Of a stretch of DNA of 64,000 nt, positions 45,249 to 53,555 are shown in pieces. This DNA comes from Oscillospiraceae bacterium (GTDB lineage Bacteria > Bacillota > Clostridia > Oscillospirales > Ruminococcaceae): the NCBI GenBank assembly GCA_017847835.1, contig JAGASH010000003.1, positions 1-64,000 of the forward strand, in the 5' to 3' direction. Positions within the stretch are counted from its first letter, which is position 1, and every line of letters begins with the position of its first letter. The notes under the pieces were generated by a model. The model was not told the origin of the DNA. It was given only the letters and a program-made list of their open reading frames with translations, and did not search any database. Made by a program: the position numbers and the translations under genes.

Positions 45249-46583
45249 ATGATAGGGAAGAAGAAAACGGCGCAGAAGCCGAACGCTGAAAAAAATCGGC
45301 AGCCTGTGAATAATACTCGCGGAAACGCGCCGCAAAACGGTGCTTCACGGAACGCAAATCCCGCGAAAAACACGCCTTCCCGTACCTCGGGCAGTCCTCG
45401 GAATATGCCCCGTAACAGTCAAAATCAGCCGAACAATCGTGTTTCTCCGAGCCGTCCGAATTCACCGAACAGCGCGCAGAGCAAAGTTCCCGCGGACAAA
45501 AACGCGCAAATCCGTTCGGGAGCAAATGCGCAGAAAGGCTCTGTGAAAGGGAAAAAGCGCTTCTCGCTCGGGAAGAAGCCGAAGAAAACCGCGGTTTCTC
45601 CGACGAACAGACAGACCGTGCCGACGAGTTCGCCGAATGTTCAAAATCGTCCCGCGGCAGTCCCGCAAAAGCCTGTGAACGAGCAGGCTCGCAGGGCTGC
45701 CGATAAGGCGGCTCTCGCAAAAAACCGCACTGCCGTTTCCGAGAAAAAACGTCCCTATCGCGGCGGAAATTATACCCTTTACTTCATTCTAGCGGCAATT
45801 ATCGTCGGTATTGTTATGGCGGTTTTGTCGAATACCGTGCTGTTCAAATGCGGCTCAATCGAGGTTTCCGGCACAACGCGCTATTCCTCCGAGGAAATCA
45901 TCGCGGCTTCGGGTGTGAAAACGGGTGAAAACCTTATGCACATCGACGCGAAAAAAGCCGAAGAAAACGTTATGAACGCGTTTGCGTTTGTGGACAAGGT
46001 TACGGTAAAGAAGAATTACCCGACAAAAATTCTCATCGAGATAACCGAAGCGCAGAATTGGTTTGCGCTTAAACAGGACGGTAAAACTGTTGTTATTTCG
46101 CGCGGCGGACGAGTACTCGGAAATATCTCGGCAAGCGGGCTGGTTGTCGTAAAGGGTTTTGAAGCGGAGAGCCTTGAAACAGGCTGTCGGCTAAATTCGG
46201 CTGTTGAGGCGAAAAACAAAATCATAATGGAAATCTTTGAAACTGCGGAAAAAGTCGGCTTGAAAAATATTACCGAGGTTGACATAACCGACAGATTTTC
46301 CATAAAAATCACAATTGAGGACAGAATTGTCTTAAACATCGGCTCGTCAAGTCAGCTTGAAAGCAAGCTTCGCGTCGGTCAGAGGCTCATCGAAACGGAA
46401 ATCGGCGAGGACGAGCGTGTTTCCGTGCTGCTGACAAATCCCGAAAAGGTTGCCGTTGAAAGCCTTTCTCATGGGCAGAAGCCTGTTCAGTCGACCACCG
46501 AAAAACCGCAGAGCTCCTCGGTTTCTTCGTCCGAGCAGCCCCCCGAAAACCCCGTTCCCGAACAAACTTCGACTTCTGAATAA
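45249..46583 (+). CDS. ftsQ: FtsQ/DivIB cell-division protein with POTRA domain
   Basis: 444 residues. Residues 1-170 are a low-complexity, basic N/P/R/S/K-rich cytosolic tail, much longer than usual. One membrane helix (about 175-198) leads to a POTRA domain starting CGSIEVSGTTRYSSEEI (about 200-270). A beta domain and a Ser/Pro/Glu tail close it. FtsQ recruits FtsL/FtsB at the septum. ATG 45249 follows AAGGAAGTG. The long tail is the odd feature and is probably disordered. Confidence 0.87.
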   Translation: MIGKKKTAQKPNAEKNRQPVNNTRGNAPQNGASRNANPAKNTPSRTSGSPRNMPRNSQNQPNNRVSPSRPNSPNSAQSKVPADKNAQIRSGANAQKGSVKGKKRFSLGKKPKKTAVSPTNRQTVPTSSPNVQNRPAAVPQKPVNEQARRAADKAALAKNRTAVSEKKRPYRGGNYTLYFILAAIIVGIVMAVLSNTVLFKCGSIEVSGTTRYSSEEIIAASGVKTGENLMHIDAKKAEENVMNAFAFVDKVTVKKNYPTKILIEITEAQNWFALKQDGKTVVISRGGRVLGNISASGLVVVKGFEAESLETGCRLNSAVEAKNKIIMEIFETAEKVGLKNITEVDITDRFSIKITIEDRIVLNIGSSSQLESKLRVGQRLIETEIGEDERVSVLLTNPEKVAVESLSHGQKPVQSTTEKPQSSSVSSSEQPPENPVPEQTSTSE

Positions 46584-46601
46584 AAAAATTAAAAAAATAG
46601 G

Positions 46602-46630
46602 TTGCAATTTCTATTCATATATGCTATAAT
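46602..46630 (+). promoter_or_regulatory. Separate sigma-A promoter for ftsZ
   Basis: TTGCAA (46602-46607), 17-bp spacer, TATAAT (46625-46630). The leader of about 135 nt holds no obvious structure. ftsZ can thus be expressed apart from the dcw operon. Confidence 0.85.
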
Positions 46631-46772
46631 ATATAGTAGTGTTTTATATTCAATTACAATATGTTGTCCGAAATCGGCTTGATTATGCGATATTTTGAGA
46701 TTGTTCGGTTTTGGATATCGTTTAAATGCGTCAAATGGCGCGGCTATAAAAAATTCGGGAGGTAAAATTTCA

Positions 46773-48041
46773 ATGGGTTTTGCACTTGATAGTTATGATG
46801 ATGGATTTGAAGTAAACGACGATTTCAAATATGCCACGAAAATTATGGTTTTCGGCGTCGGCGGAGGCGGCGGAAACGCGGTTTCTCATATGGTAAACTC
46901 GGGTGTGTGCGACGTTGACTATGTTGTTGCAAACACCGATGTTGCCGCTCTGCGCAGCAAGGACGGAAGCCAGATGAAGCGCATTCAGATTGGCAGAAAG
47001 ACTTCCGGCGGTCAGGGCGCGGGAAACGACCCCGAAAAGGGCCGCAAATCCGCTGAAGAAAACCGCGATGATATCGCAAAGGCTCTTGACGGCATTTCTA
47101 TGCTGTTTGTAGCTGCCGGTATGGGCGGAGGCACAGGTACGGGCGCTGCTCCCGTTGTTTCTGCAATCGCAAAGGAAAAGGGCATACTCACTGTCGGTGT
47201 TGTCACAAAGCCGTTTGACTGGGAAGGTCCGCAAAAAATGCGCGAGGCTGTCAAGGGTATTGCCGAGATGAAGCAGAATGTTGACGCGCTTATCATTATC
47301 CCGAACGACAGAGTAAGAATGCTCAAAGGCGTAAGCGGAAACAAGGGCGGTCACGTTTCGGTAAGAGAGTCCTTTGAAAAGGTTGATGAAATCCTCTGCA
47401 AGGCGGTTACGGGTATCATCACACTGCTTCACAGCAGCGGTTACATTAACGTAGACTTCGCGGACGTTCGTATGGCTCTCAGCGACAGCGGAATTGCTCA
47501 TATGGCAATCGGTGCCGGCAAGGGTGACAACAAGTTCGACGACGCTCTCGACGAGATTTTCAACAGCCCGCTGCTCGAAACTTCTATTGCAGGTGCGAGA
47601 AGAGGTCTTCTCAATATCAGAATTCCCGCTTCCGACTCTGTTGGATTTGAAGAGCTCGATACGCTCACAAAGAAGATTGCCGAGAAGTTCAACCCCGACG
47701 CGAAATACAAGTTCGGTGTTGAGTTTGACGATACGCTTGCCGAGGACGAGATTTCGATTGTTGCGATTGCAACTGATTTTGCCGAGGATAACGTCAAGCC
47801 CGCAGCTCAGCCGAAGAAGGTTGTTCCTCAGGCTGTTCAGCAGAACGCGGCTCCGGCGGGAACTCAGCAGGCTCCCGAAAAGCAGGCAGATGAAGCCGCT
47901 CCAGAGGCAGCCGAAACAGCTGCTCCTGAAGCGCAGCCGCAGCCGGCTCCCGCTCCGACGGGAATTGGCGGTAATTTCGGTTACAGCGAGTCGCAGGACA
48001 TCGAGCTGCTTCTCAGAAAATTCCAGAACAAGGACAACTGA
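46773..48041 (+). CDS. ftsZ: Cell-division GTPase FtsZ
   Basis: 422 residues. The tubulin signature GGGTGTGAAP lies near residue 119, VGGGGGNAVSHM at the N-terminus, and PNDRVRML in the T5/T6 region. The C-terminal linker is Ala/Gln/Pro-rich, then the terminal peptide has DIELLLRKFQNK, the FtsA/SepF-binding type. Forms the Z-ring. ATG 46773 is chosen for GGGAGG (46758-46763). The upstream in-frame extension to 46695 is rejected. ftsA is not adjacent, so SepF elsewhere is a likely anchor. Confidence 0.97.
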   Translation: MGFALDSYDDGFEVNDDFKYATKIMVFGVGGGGGNAVSHMVNSGVCDVDYVVANTDVAALRSKDGSQMKRIQIGRKTSGGQGAGNDPEKGRKSAEENRDDIAKALDGISMLFVAAGMGGGTGTGAAPVVSAIAKEKGILTVGVVTKPFDWEGPQKMREAVKGIAEMKQNVDALIIIPNDRVRMLKGVSGNKGGHVSVRESFEKVDEILCKAVTGIITLLHSSGYINVDFADVRMALSDSGIAHMAIGAGKGDNKFDDALDEIFNSPLLETSIAGARRGLLNIRIPASDSVGFEELDTLTKKIAEKFNPDAKYKFGVEFDDTLAEDEISIVAIATDFAEDNVKPAAQPKKVVPQAVQQNAAPAGTQQAPEKQADEAAPEAAETAAPEAQPQPAPAPTGIGGNFGYSESQDIELLLRKFQNKDN

Positions 48042-48049
48042 TAAAACGC

Positions 48050-48077
48050 AAATCCGGGTCGAAAGGCTCGGATTTTT
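48050..48077 (+). terminator. Intrinsic terminator of ftsZ
   Basis: Eleven-bp stem with a GAAA tetraloop (48061-48064) and TTTTT tail, 8 nt behind the stop. Confidence 0.9.
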
Positions 48078-48130
48078 GTTATGCGAAATCCCGAAAATTG
48101 CCTCACGGGAAACAAATTTGCAAAAAGCAC

Positions 48131-48159
48131 TTGCATTTTTCAGCGTTTTGTTATACAAT
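48131..48159 (+). promoter_or_regulatory. Sigma-A promoter of the 48211 gene
   Basis: TTGCAT (48131-48136), 17-bp spacer, TACAAT (48154-48159). Confidence 0.75.
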
Positions 48160-48210
48160 ATATTATATAGAACTATGCTTTAAAATATTTCCGTCAAAAG
48201 AGGTTAAAAT

Positions 48211-49047
48211 ATGGACAAACTCACGGCATTTTTCAAAAACGTGTGGTTCAGACGTGCGGTTGCGGCACTCTGCTGGGGTTACACGGCATTTTTGATATGG
48301 GTAGCGTGGCTGTGCTTCGGATTTCACTTCGAGCTTGAAAATCCCACGCCGCTTTTTGTGCTCTATCTTTTCGTCAACATCGCGGCTTTCGGTCTGCTTA
48401 TCTTCACAAGAAAACAGGTTATCACGCAGGTCAACGCCTACGTCCTGCCGATAATCGCCTTTCTGATACTGATTTTCGGCTTCGGAAAATGGTACATCAC
48501 AACCCCGCCGCTGGTTGTCGTTATTGTGTTTTTCTTTATCAACAGGTCAAACGAAACCCTCAAAACGGTGCTTGGAACAATGTTCCTGCTGATGTACGTT
48601 ATCGGCACGGTTGGATTTATCGCTATGCGTATGTTTATGGGCAACATCACGTTCACCCTCGATGAAAACGGAAGCCCTTCGATAAGCGAGCTTGACCTCA
48701 GCCTTCGCGACCCCGATTACGAAAAGATTTCCGAGTCGGGCGACTATCGCGTGGTGCGCTATATTTCAAAGACAGGCGACCGTGAAATGGTTTCCTATTA
48801 CGTCGAGGACTCCCGCGGTGACGTGAAGATACCGATGGGAATTTGCAAAAAAGTCGCGGGCTGCCGTCACCTGCACACAGCCGTTTATTCGGGAGCTTCG
48901 AGCGACCATATCCGCTGGTCAACTCAGAAGGTTGACGGGAAAACCGTGGACGTGCTTTATGTGGAAGGCATTTTGCGCGAAAACCCCTATCTTCGCAAGA
49001 AAATAGAAAGCTCAGACAGCTCGGCGAGCAGCTCTGCTGCTGATTAA
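48211..49047 (+). CDS. Unrecognised membrane protein with soluble C-terminal domain
   Basis: 278 residues; family not recognised. Four or five hydrophobic helices lie between about residues 13 and 145. A soluble domain of about 120 residues follows, with GDYRVVRYISKTGDREMVSYYVED and a two-Cys stretch KKVAGCRHLH, and the tail is Ser/Ala-rich. The soluble part looks beta-rich. It has its own promoter and lies 24 nt before a large zinc-finger protein gene, so the two are probably co-transcribed. ATG 48211 follows AAAGAGG. Confidence 0.75.
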   Translation: MDKLTAFFKNVWFRRAVAALCWGYTAFLIWVAWLCFGFHFELENPTPLFVLYLFVNIAAFGLLIFTRKQVITQVNAYVLPIIAFLILIFGFGKWYITTPPLVVVIVFFFINRSNETLKTVLGTMFLLMYVIGTVGFIAMRMFMGNITFTLDENGSPSISELDLSLRDPDYEKISESGDYRVVRYISKTGDREMVSYYVEDSRGDVKIPMGICKKVAGCRHLHTAVYSGASSDHIRWSTQKVDGKTVDVLYVEGILRENPYLRKKIESSDSSASSSAAD

Positions 49048-49071
49048 CCGCAAAAACAAGGAGAGGATTTA

Positions 49072-51378
49072 ATGGAAGATACATTAAAGCTTGTGGGACG
49101 AAGCTCCAACGAGATTTTTCTGCTTCGCTATCCGTCGTCTTTGCTTGATTTTTGCGGGTTTGACTTGTCGTATTTTGCCAAGAGCGCGATTGAAGCGTGC
49201 AGCGAGGCTCAGAAAACGGGTAAAATCAACCCCGATGTTTTTGCGCAGCTTCGCCGTGATATTCAAAACGCGCATTGTTACATCGAGCATAACATTCGCA
49301 CAACCTACGAAAAAGTCGCGATAGACTGCTGGATAGACTACCTCTGCCGACGTGACAACATCGGCACAGGAACGCTCTGGAACCGCTATATAAGCTGCCG
49401 CACGCAGTTTGATAAGCTCGTGTTTTCGCGGCTTTGCGAGTTTCGCTATAACCGCGCGATAAACGAATGGCTGAATATTGTTCGCGTGCAGGACTATGCC
49501 AAGAGCAAGATTGATTTCGTGTTCACCAAGAACGTCAAAAACGCGAAGGAAGCCGCTTCCCGCAGAAATTACTTCGATTTGATGTTCAGCGTGACAGCAC
49601 AGGAAATGGGCTGTCGGCTGGAGGATTTGGGTGAAATCAAGGTGTTTTCCGTCGGGAGAACGCCCAGCTCGCCGTTTATGTTCTCGGCAATATCGAAGGA
49701 CATCGTGCGGCACGTTCTCGCGGATTTCGACTATTCGGACGACTATTCGGATATCGGCGACTATCGCGAGATTTCCGACCAGATTGCAATGGACGCTTTC
49801 GCGAAGATGAGAGCGGGGCTGCCCGCGGAGCTTTCAAGCTACAACATCGTTCGCGGTAAAATGGAGAACTACACCGAGAAAATATATATGCCGTGCAGTC
49901 TCAAAGCTGTCGTTGATTTGGAAATCGACGCGATAATTGAAAGCGGAGGGATTTTGTGCCCGTGCAAGCGCTGCGGTCGGCTGTACCTCAGAAATGCCGA
50001 TTATGACGAGGATTATTGCCGTACTTATCTCACAAACGGAAAAACCTGTCTTGAAATTTACCGCGACGAGCACCCTGTTCAGCGGCTTTCACCCCAGCTT
50101 GACGAGAAGTGCGCGAGGGTAACGGACGAGATTTACGCGCGCGTTGGCACTTCTATGAGCACGAAGGAATATGAAAACTGGCACAGCTATATGAGTGCAA
50201 TGAGGGAAAAGGTTGACTCGGGCGAGATTTCTCCCGAGGAGCTGAATTCGTTCCTTGACTACTCGCTGAACGTGGATATTTCTCGCTCGAAGCCGATTGT
50301 CGAGGTTCCGAAACGCGAGGAGCGCCCGTCGAGAGAGCGTGTTGTAAAGCCGTTTGTGCCCGAGAGAATTTCGCGCAGCGAGATTGCTCCGCAAAAGCCC
50401 GAGCCGAAAAAGCCCAAGGAAGAGGAAGAGCTGCCGAAGGACGGATTTTTCACGTCGCCGACGGTTTTCCGCCGCAAAAACGAGGGACAGCAGATTTCAC
50501 ATATTATTCGTGCGGGTGAGCCGCGCGGTGACAGCGGTTACACGAAAAATCCAAATCCACGCGATTTTCAGCCGTTTGTGCAGCAGTCACCGGAGTTTTC
50601 CGAGCGCAGATTTGACGAGGAAAACCAAATTCGTGCAGAGGTTCCCGAAGCTCCCGAAATGCCTGTTTTCAGCGGCGATTTCGTGCCGTTTTCGACAACA
50701 GGCGAAAACGCGTTTACCGAGGATTTCCCGACAAACATAAGCGATTTTGCCGAGAGCAAGGCTGATTTTGAGCAGCAAGCCGAGTTCTCAGAGAAAGCCG
50801 AAGACGTCCCCGAGAAACCCGCCGAGGTTCACGAGCAGAAGCCGAAGATTATCAGGAAAAACGCAGCGGCAATCTCGGCTTACGGGAAAATGTCGGGTGC
50901 TGCCGTGACGACAGCGCCGCCCGAAATGGATTTGTTCTCGCCGAAAAGCGATGATGTAATCCCGCAGAGCGTTCCCGAGGAAACACCGACTTATCGCGCT
51001 GTTGAGCCAAATCTGCCCGATGAACGCGATTTTCCCGACGACGAGCCGTTCCGCGATATCGGAAGCATTTTTGATGTTCTCGAACAGTCGGAGAGCGATT
51101 TGAGCGGCAAACCGCGCAAAAACAGATATCCGGAAGAGAGCGAGCCGTCGCCCGAATGGGAGAAAAATCCGCGTGAGAGCCTGCCGAAAGAGGTCACAAA
51201 GGAAAACGCTCCGAGCGGTATCTGGACCGAGGAAAGAAATCTTTTCGTCAATGACCCGCAGTCCGAGTTGGATATGCTGAAGGAAAAGAAACACGCGAAG
51301 TCCAACAAAACGCGCCGCTTATACGATGTCATAATGCGCGAGCCGGACGACAACCCGAATTTCCGCCGCAAGAATTAA
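49072..51378 (+). CDS. Large zinc-finger protein with disordered acidic tail, function unknown
   Basis: 768 residues. Residues 1-280 are a mainly helical, Tyr/Asn/Arg-rich domain. Near 295-330 a Cys cluster, CPCKRCGRLYLRN followed by YCRTYLTNGKTC, should bind zinc. It resembles treble-clef-like fingers of uncharacterised Firmicutes proteins. From about residue 400 to the end the chain is low-complexity, rich in E, P, S, K and R, with recurring PEF/FSE-type short motifs, so probably disordered. It ends in a basic patch (KKKHAKSNKTRR). ATG 49072 follows GAGAGGA; a terminator closes the unit. Function cannot be assigned; a nucleic-acid or protein scaffold is possible. Confidence 0.8.
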   Translation: MEDTLKLVGRSSNEIFLLRYPSSLLDFCGFDLSYFAKSAIEACSEAQKTGKINPDVFAQLRRDIQNAHCYIEHNIRTTYEKVAIDCWIDYLCRRDNIGTGTLWNRYISCRTQFDKLVFSRLCEFRYNRAINEWLNIVRVQDYAKSKIDFVFTKNVKNAKEAASRRNYFDLMFSVTAQEMGCRLEDLGEIKVFSVGRTPSSPFMFSAISKDIVRHVLADFDYSDDYSDIGDYREISDQIAMDAFAKMRAGLPAELSSYNIVRGKMENYTEKIYMPCSLKAVVDLEIDAIIESGGILCPCKRCGRLYLRNADYDEDYCRTYLTNGKTCLEIYRDEHPVQRLSPQLDEKCARVTDEIYARVGTSMSTKEYENWHSYMSAMREKVDSGEISPEELNSFLDYSLNVDISRSKPIVEVPKREERPSRERVVKPFVPERISRSEIAPQKPEPKKPKEEEELPKDGFFTSPTVFRRKNEGQQISHIIRAGEPRGDSGYTKNPNPRDFQPFVQQSPEFSERRFDEENQIRAEVPEAPEMPVFSGDFVPFSTTGENAFTEDFPTNISDFAESKADFEQQAEFSEKAEDVPEKPAEVHEQKPKIIRKNAAAISAYGKMSGAAVTTAPPEMDLFSPKSDDVIPQSVPEETPTYRAVEPNLPDERDFPDDEPFRDIGSIFDVLEQSESDLSGKPRKNRYPEESEPSPEWEKNPRESLPKEVTKENAPSGIWTEERNLFVNDPQSELDMLKEKKHAKSNKTRRLYDVIMREPDDNPNFRRKN

Positions 51379-51425
51379 TCGTGCTTCGGACAGAATAGTC
51401 CGCGCACAGGTTTATCACAAAACAA

Positions 51426-51470
51426 ATGCCGCGAGGTGATTTTTCTTCACCGCGCGGCATATATTTTTTT
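51426..51470. terminator. Bidirectional terminator between convergent genes
   Basis: Stem ATGCCGCG/CGCGGCAT with inner GGTGA/TCACC. A T-run follows on the plus strand and an A-rich flank serves the minus strand abrB. Confidence 0.88.
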
Positions 51471-51489
51471 GAAAGCTTGATAAATCGCA

Positions 51490-51753
51490 TTATTCAGCGG
51501 TTTTTCCACCCATCTGCGAAAGCTCGGCAAGGCAGCTCTTGCAAATGTTCTTTCCCTTGAAAACTGTGATTTCTCCTGCGTTAGAGCAAAATGCGCAGGC
51601 AGGCGAATACTTCTTCAGGATAATGTGGTCGTCCTCGACATAAATTTCAAGGCTGTCTCTTTCATCAATATCAAGATTTCTGCGAAGCTCAATAGGAATA
51701 ACGATACGTCCAAGTTCATCAACTTTGCGTACAATTCCGGTTGACTTAACCAT
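51490..51753 (-). CDS. abrB: AbrB-family regulator with C-terminal zinc ribbon
   Basis: 87 residues. The AbrB/SpoVT DNA-binding fold is GIVRKVDELGRIVIPIELRR, followed by ERDSLEIYVEDDHIILKKY. The C-terminal half has two CxxC pairs (CAFC and CKSC), the small zinc ribbon seen in clostridial AbrB proteins. Family role: transition-state regulation of sporulation and other stationary-phase genes. ATG 51753 follows AAGGAGG with an 8-nt spacer. It is divergent from spmA, so it may affect that promoter (inference). Confidence 0.92.
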   Translation of the reverse strand: MVKSTGIVRKVDELGRIVIPIELRRNLDIDERDSLEIYVEDDHIILKKYSPACAFCSNAGEITVFKGKNICKSCLAELSQMGGKTAE

Positions 51754-51821
51754 TTAGGTTTCCTCCTTGTGTGAATATTTATAGAGAACCCATTCGGGTT
51801 TCATATCTTTTTTACTACCTT

Positions 51822-51850
51822 ATTTTACCATATTTCGATTTTAATGTCAA
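51822..51850 (-). promoter_or_regulatory. Sigma-A promoter of abrB
   Basis: Minus strand TTGACA (51850-51845), 17-bp spacer, TAAAAT (51827-51822). The leader contains a small AACCC/GGGTT inverted repeat near 51788-51801 that could be an autoregulatory site. Confidence 0.8.
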
Positions 51851-51931
51851 GGCGATTTTACAAATTTTAACAAAAAATTAATGTATATGGTAATTATAGA
51901 AAAAATTGGTGAAAGCAGAAGAGGTGCTTTT

Positions 51932-52522
51932 ATGAAAGTAATTCTCGTGGCAATACCCGTGATTTCGTTTATATTTGCTGCGGTAAACGGGAGAATGGGT
52001 GAGATGTCGGAGAGTATTCTCGCAAAGTCGGGCGAGGCTGTGGAGCTGGTGATTTCGATTTGCGGGGTGATGTGCTTTTGGTGCGGAATGATGAAAGTTG
52101 CCGAAAAATCGGGACTTCTGGAGAAGCTGTCAAAGCTCCTTGCAAAGCCGCTCGGCTGGCTTTTTCGCGGGATAAAACGCGGAGGCAGGGCAGCAGGACT
52201 TGTGGCAATGAACATAGCTGCAAATGTGCTGGGATTGGGAAATGCGTCAACCCCGCTCGGAATTGCCGCAATGAAAGCGATTGCCGAGGAAGAGGGCTCG
52301 GACGGTATCGCGAGCGATAATATGATAATGCTCGCGGTTTTGAATACGGCGAGTTTGCAGATTATTCCCGCGACAGCCGCTGCGCTTCGTGCCGCAAACG
52401 GTGCTGAAAAGCCTATGGATATTCTTCCGTGCGTGTGGATTGTGACGGCTTATTCGTTATTCATCGCGGTTTTCACGGCAAAAATGTGCGCGAAATTCTC
52501 GAAAAAGCGGGTGTTGAAGTGA
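51932..52522 (+). CDS. spmA: Spore maturation protein SpmA
   Basis: 196 residues from ATG 51932 (AGAGGTG upstream). The nucleoside-recognition/Gate membrane fold is seen in VELVISICGVMCFWCGMMKVAEKSG and in GNASTPLGIAAMKAI, the conserved SpmA block. In B. subtilis SpmA and SpmB are needed for spore-core dehydration and heat resistance. It overlaps spmB by 4 nt. Confidence 0.93.
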   Translation: MKVILVAIPVISFIFAAVNGRMGEMSESILAKSGEAVELVISICGVMCFWCGMMKVAEKSGLLEKLSKLLAKPLGWLFRGIKRGGRAAGLVAMNIAANVLGLGNASTPLGIAAMKAIAEEEGSDGIASDNMIMLAVLNTASLQIIPATAAALRAANGAEKPMDILPCVWIVTAYSLFIAVFTAKMCAKFSKKRVLK

Positions 52523-53040
52523 CGGATTACATAGTGCCGACGATTGTTGTGGCAATTCTGGTTTACGCGGCAGTCAAGCGTGTGGACATTTTCGCGGCAT
52601 TCTGCGAGGGTGCTGAAAGCGGCTTGAAAACGTGCGCTGAGATACTTCCCGCGCTGGTTTTGCTGATTGTATGTATCGGAGTTTTTCGGGCAAGCGGAGC
52701 TGTCGAGGCTCTTACAAGGCTTCTCACACCGATTTGCAATGCCGTGAATTTTCCTGCGGACGCTGTGCCGCTTGTGATTTTAAGACCTTTTTCGGGAAGC
52801 GGTGCAATGGCAGTTTACAATGAAATTGCTCAGCAATGCGGTGCAGACAGCTTTGCCGAGCGCGTTGCGGCAACGCTTATCGGCTCGTCGGAAACGACTT
52901 TTTACACACTTGCTGTGTATTTCTCGGCGGTGAAGGTGAAAAAAACGCGTTATGCCGCTGCGGCAGCTCTCTCGGCAGACTGCACGGCTTGGCTTGTTTG
53001 CGGCGCGGTCGTGTACGCGTTTTTCGGTGCTTCGTGTTGA
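52519..53040 (+). CDS. spmB: Spore maturation protein SpmB
   Basis: 173 residues. The start is GTG 52519, whose GTGA overlaps the spmA stop; a longer frame back to 52429 lies inside spmA and is rejected. Gate-domain features are KRVDIFAAFCEGAESGLKT, LRPFSGSGAMAVYNE and LIGSSETTFYTLAVYF, all typical of SpmB. Partner of SpmA. Confidence 0.93.
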   Translation: MTDYIVPTIVVAILVYAAVKRVDIFAAFCEGAESGLKTCAEILPALVLLIVCIGVFRASGAVEALTRLLTPICNAVNFPADAVPLVILRPFSGSGAMAVYNEIAQQCGADSFAERVAATLIGSSETTFYTLAVYFSAVKVKKTRYAAAAALSADCTAWLVCGAVVYAFFGASC

Positions 53041-53165
53041 TTTTACAATTTCGGGAAAATATCGCGCGCGTTTTTCGCGAAAAAACGAGTATATTTGCGG
53101 TATTTTTGTGTAAAATATGACTGCGGTGAAATCCGCGAAAAATGTGTTTCACAGGAGGATTTGTT

Positions 53166-53258
53166 ATGTCTAATCAGAACAACCAGAACCAGCAGAACCA
53201 GAACAATCAGCAGAACCAGCAGAACCAGAACAACCAGCAGAACCAGAACAAGCGCTGA
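53166..53258 (+). CDS. 30-residue Asn/Gln-only microprotein
   Basis: After Met-Ser, 26 of the remaining 28 residues are N or Q, ending in KR. A perfect AGGAGG (53153-53158) stands 7 nt before the ATG and a terminator follows at 53294, so it looks like a true expressed gene. It lies 126 nt behind spmB. Gamma-type small spore proteins (SspE) are also rich in Asn and Gln and serve as amino-acid stores, but there is no sequence homology to claim. A weak forespore-type promoter shape, GTATA (53089-53093), 17 bp, TAAAATA (53111-53117), can be seen. Confidence 0.7.
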   Translation: MSNQNNQNQQNQNNQQNQQNQNNQQNQNKR

Positions 53259-53293
53259 TTAAAGTCGATAATGAAGCTGCTTTTTGGCAGTTT

Positions 53294-53320
53294 GCCGGGA
53301 TTATCTCCCGGCTTTACATA
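53294..53320 (+). terminator. Intrinsic terminator behind the Asn/Gln microprotein
   Basis: Seven-bp stem GCCGGGA/TCCCGGC, loop TTATC, then TTTACATATTTTT. Confidence 0.75.
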
Positions 53321-53346
53321 TTTTTGAATTTTTTTGTAAAAACCGC

Positions 53347-53375
53347 TTGACTTTTGGGAGAAGTTGTGGTATAAT
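53347..53375 (+). promoter_or_regulatory. Sigma-A promoter of tRNA-Ser
   Basis: TTGACT (53347-53352), 17-bp spacer, TATAAT (53370-53375); 17 nt from the -10 to the tRNA 5' end. Confidence 0.88.
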
Positions 53376-53392
53376 ATAAAAGCTGAATATGT

Positions 53393-53484
53393 GGAAAGAT
53401 GGCTGAGCTGGTCTAAGGCGCACGATTGGAAATCGTGTAACGGCTAATACCCGTTCAAGGGTTCGAATCCCTTTCTTTCCGCCA
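53393..53484 (+). tRNA. tRNA-Ser (anticodon GGA)
   Basis: 92 nt with the long variable arm of class II tRNAs. The acceptor pairs GGAAAGA with TCTTTCC; the anticodon loop is TTGGAAA; GTTCGAATCC forms the T loop; CCA is encoded. The tRNA itself looks intact. Confidence 0.97.
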
Positions 53485-53513
53485 AAAACTCGGGCTTCCA
53501 GCCCGAGTTTTTT
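53485..53513 (+). terminator. Intrinsic terminator of tRNA-Ser
   Basis: Stem ACTCGGGCT/AGCCCGAGT, loop TCC, then T-run. Confidence 0.92.
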
Positions 53514-53519
53514 CTGCGT

Positions 53520-53555
53520 TTTTTGTGATTTCGCACAAGCACGAAATCACAAAAA
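53520..53555. repeat. 14-bp perfect inverted repeat
   Basis: TTTTTGTGATTTCG and CGAAATCACAAAAA flank an 8-nt loop, directly behind the tRNA terminator. It is not needed as a second terminator. The rest of 53556-53697 shows no gene or clear promoter. Confidence 0.7.

Noticed and set aside
46770..48158. 462-codon open frame antisense to ftsZ
   Set aside because: Codon-bias shadow of FtsZ; no start context.
53166..53258. CRISPR-like or simple microsatellite reading of the CAGAAC repeats
   Set aside because: Repeats are 6-9 nt without spacers, and the block has start, stop, Shine-Dalgarno and terminator, so a coding reading fits better.
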